A stretch of DNA of 32,762 bases from an uncultured Oscillibacter sp. (lineage in GTDB: Bacteria > Bacillota > Clostridia > Oscillospirales > Oscillospiraceae). The DNA is taken from assembly GCA_946183175.1 (NCBI GenBank), contig CAMHBH010000003.1, positions 1 to 32,762 on the forward strand, read 5' to 3'. Below the pieces are notes generated by a model. The model ran no database searches. It worked only from the letters and a program-made list of their open reading frames with translations, and was not told where the DNA came from. Below, piece after piece: positions 32,479 to 32,762 of the stretch. The translations under genes were made by a program, and so were the position numbers. Position 1 is the first letter of the stretch. Each line of letters starts with the position of its first letter.

Positions 32479-32507
32479 ATTATATCGCACCCCATACCCG
32501 TTGTCAA
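32479..32507 (-). promoter_or_regulatory. Perfect consensus SigA promoter
   Basis: On the minus strand TTGACA (32507-32502), a 17-base spacer and TATAAT (32484-32479) match the consensus at all twelve positions, the only such promoter with ideal spacing in the window. Transcription would start near 32472. Confidence 0.9.
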
Positions 32508-32625
32508 GATTCAGAAGTTTATAACAAGTAAATTTTCCTAACGGCTCGCCTCCCTTCTAAAATTTAATAATTTTTAGCAACTTTTTACAAGTTTCTTTTA
32601 ACTGTTAGAACCCCCTTTCCGTCTG

Positions 32626-32762
32626 TCAGTCTGTTTCGGCCTCCGCCTCCGCTTCCGCCACGAGGCGCGCCTTCACCGACGCGATGTCGCCGCGCAACGC
32701 CTCCCATGCCTCCGGGTGCTCCACGTAGTACACCGGACACCGCTTTCCGGTTACGTCATAGT
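32626..32762 (-). CDS. N-acetylmuramoyl-L-alanine amidase, C-terminal end (partial)
   Basis: The minus-strand frame enters from the right edge and ends at TGA (32628-32626). It encodes about 45 residues starting Tyr-Asp-Val-Thr-Gly-Lys-Arg-Cys-Pro, the segment that follows the metal-binding His in Amidase_2-type cell-wall amidases (pattern His-Tyr-Asp-Val-Thr-Gly-Lys-x-Cys-Pro), then a helix and an acidic Ala-Glu repeat tail. Such enzymes cut peptidoglycan and are found in phage lysins and sporulation/germination. Only the tail is visible, so the subtype is open. Confidence 0.65.
   Translation of the reverse strand, partial: YDVTGKRCPVYYVEHPEAWEALRGDIASVKARLVAEAEAEAETD

Larger units (their letters stand above)
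32202..32625. other. AT-richer intergenic region with promoter and structured RNA
   Basis: This 424-base stretch is visibly richer in A+T than the rest of the window and has no normal-sized gene. It holds the minus-strand promoter and RNA described separately, a perfect 9-bp inverted repeat (32233-32241 with 32517-32525) and, at 32557-32577, an AT-rich palindrome CTAAAAT...ATTTTTAG. ORFs on the plus strand here (for example 32271-32531) are antisense to the RNA and not supported. Confidence 0.6.

Noticed and set aside
32271-32531. 86-codon plus-strand ORF
   Set aside because: It is antisense to the predicted promoter and RNA, has no ribosome site, and its composition is unlike a protein.
32557-32593. 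Terminator for the partial amidase gene
   Set aside because: The palindromes here are AT-rich with weak stems, so termination is possible but not supported.

Overview
The window looks like a chromosome segment of an endospore-forming, GC-rich member of the Clostridia, most likely an Oscillospirales-type gut bacterium. The reasons are a spoIIGA-sigE pair, strong AGGAGG ribosome sites, SigA-type promoters (TTGACA/TATAAT), a clostridial long-form PurL and IMP dehydrogenase, and a RadC/ComEC/HolA/RNase M5/ThiI/CinA complement typical of that group. Taxonomy is inferred from gene content and codon use only.

Layout. 1-236 is the tail of an unknown protein, ending in a terminator shared with a convergent NCS2-family purine permease (288-1718, minus). 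A divergent intergenic region (1719-2113) carries promoters for the permease and for a roughly 12-kb plus-strand purine operon: purE, purF, purC, purM, purN, a stand-alone AICAR formyltransferase (purH C-terminal half), purD, purL, guaB and a 51-residue ORF, closed by a terminator at 14370. This operon covers most of the route from PRPP to IMP and the first step to GMP. It lacks purK, purB, an IMP cyclohydrolase and purA, which must lie elsewhere or be replaced. Its PurF has no catalytic N-terminal cysteine.

14563-17866 is an amino-acid unit: pheB-type ACT regulator, homoserine dehydrogenase, aspartate kinase and a small membrane protein. 18035-19907 holds radC and an AlaX-type alanyl-tRNA editing protein. 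On the minus strand, 19955-21488 is spoIIGA-sigE, the protease and pro-sigma factor of the mother-cell compartment. Divergent from it, 21750-27773 is a housekeeping string: comEC, holA, RNase M5, a DUF6514-like protein and glnS. thiI and cinA follow (27957-30415).

30433-32201 is more accessory: a predicted EVE/PUA-like protein (minus), then an sdpR-sdpI-like autorepressor/immunity pair with a clear palindromic operator, then a small minus-strand ORF. 32202-32625 is an AT-richer stretch with no normal gene. On the minus strand it has a perfect consensus promoter reading into a strongly structured RNA whose 3' part resembles the end of a TnpB gene. The window ends in the C-terminus of a minus-strand N-acetylmuramoyl-L-alanine amidase. 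No rRNA, tRNA or CRISPR array was seen.
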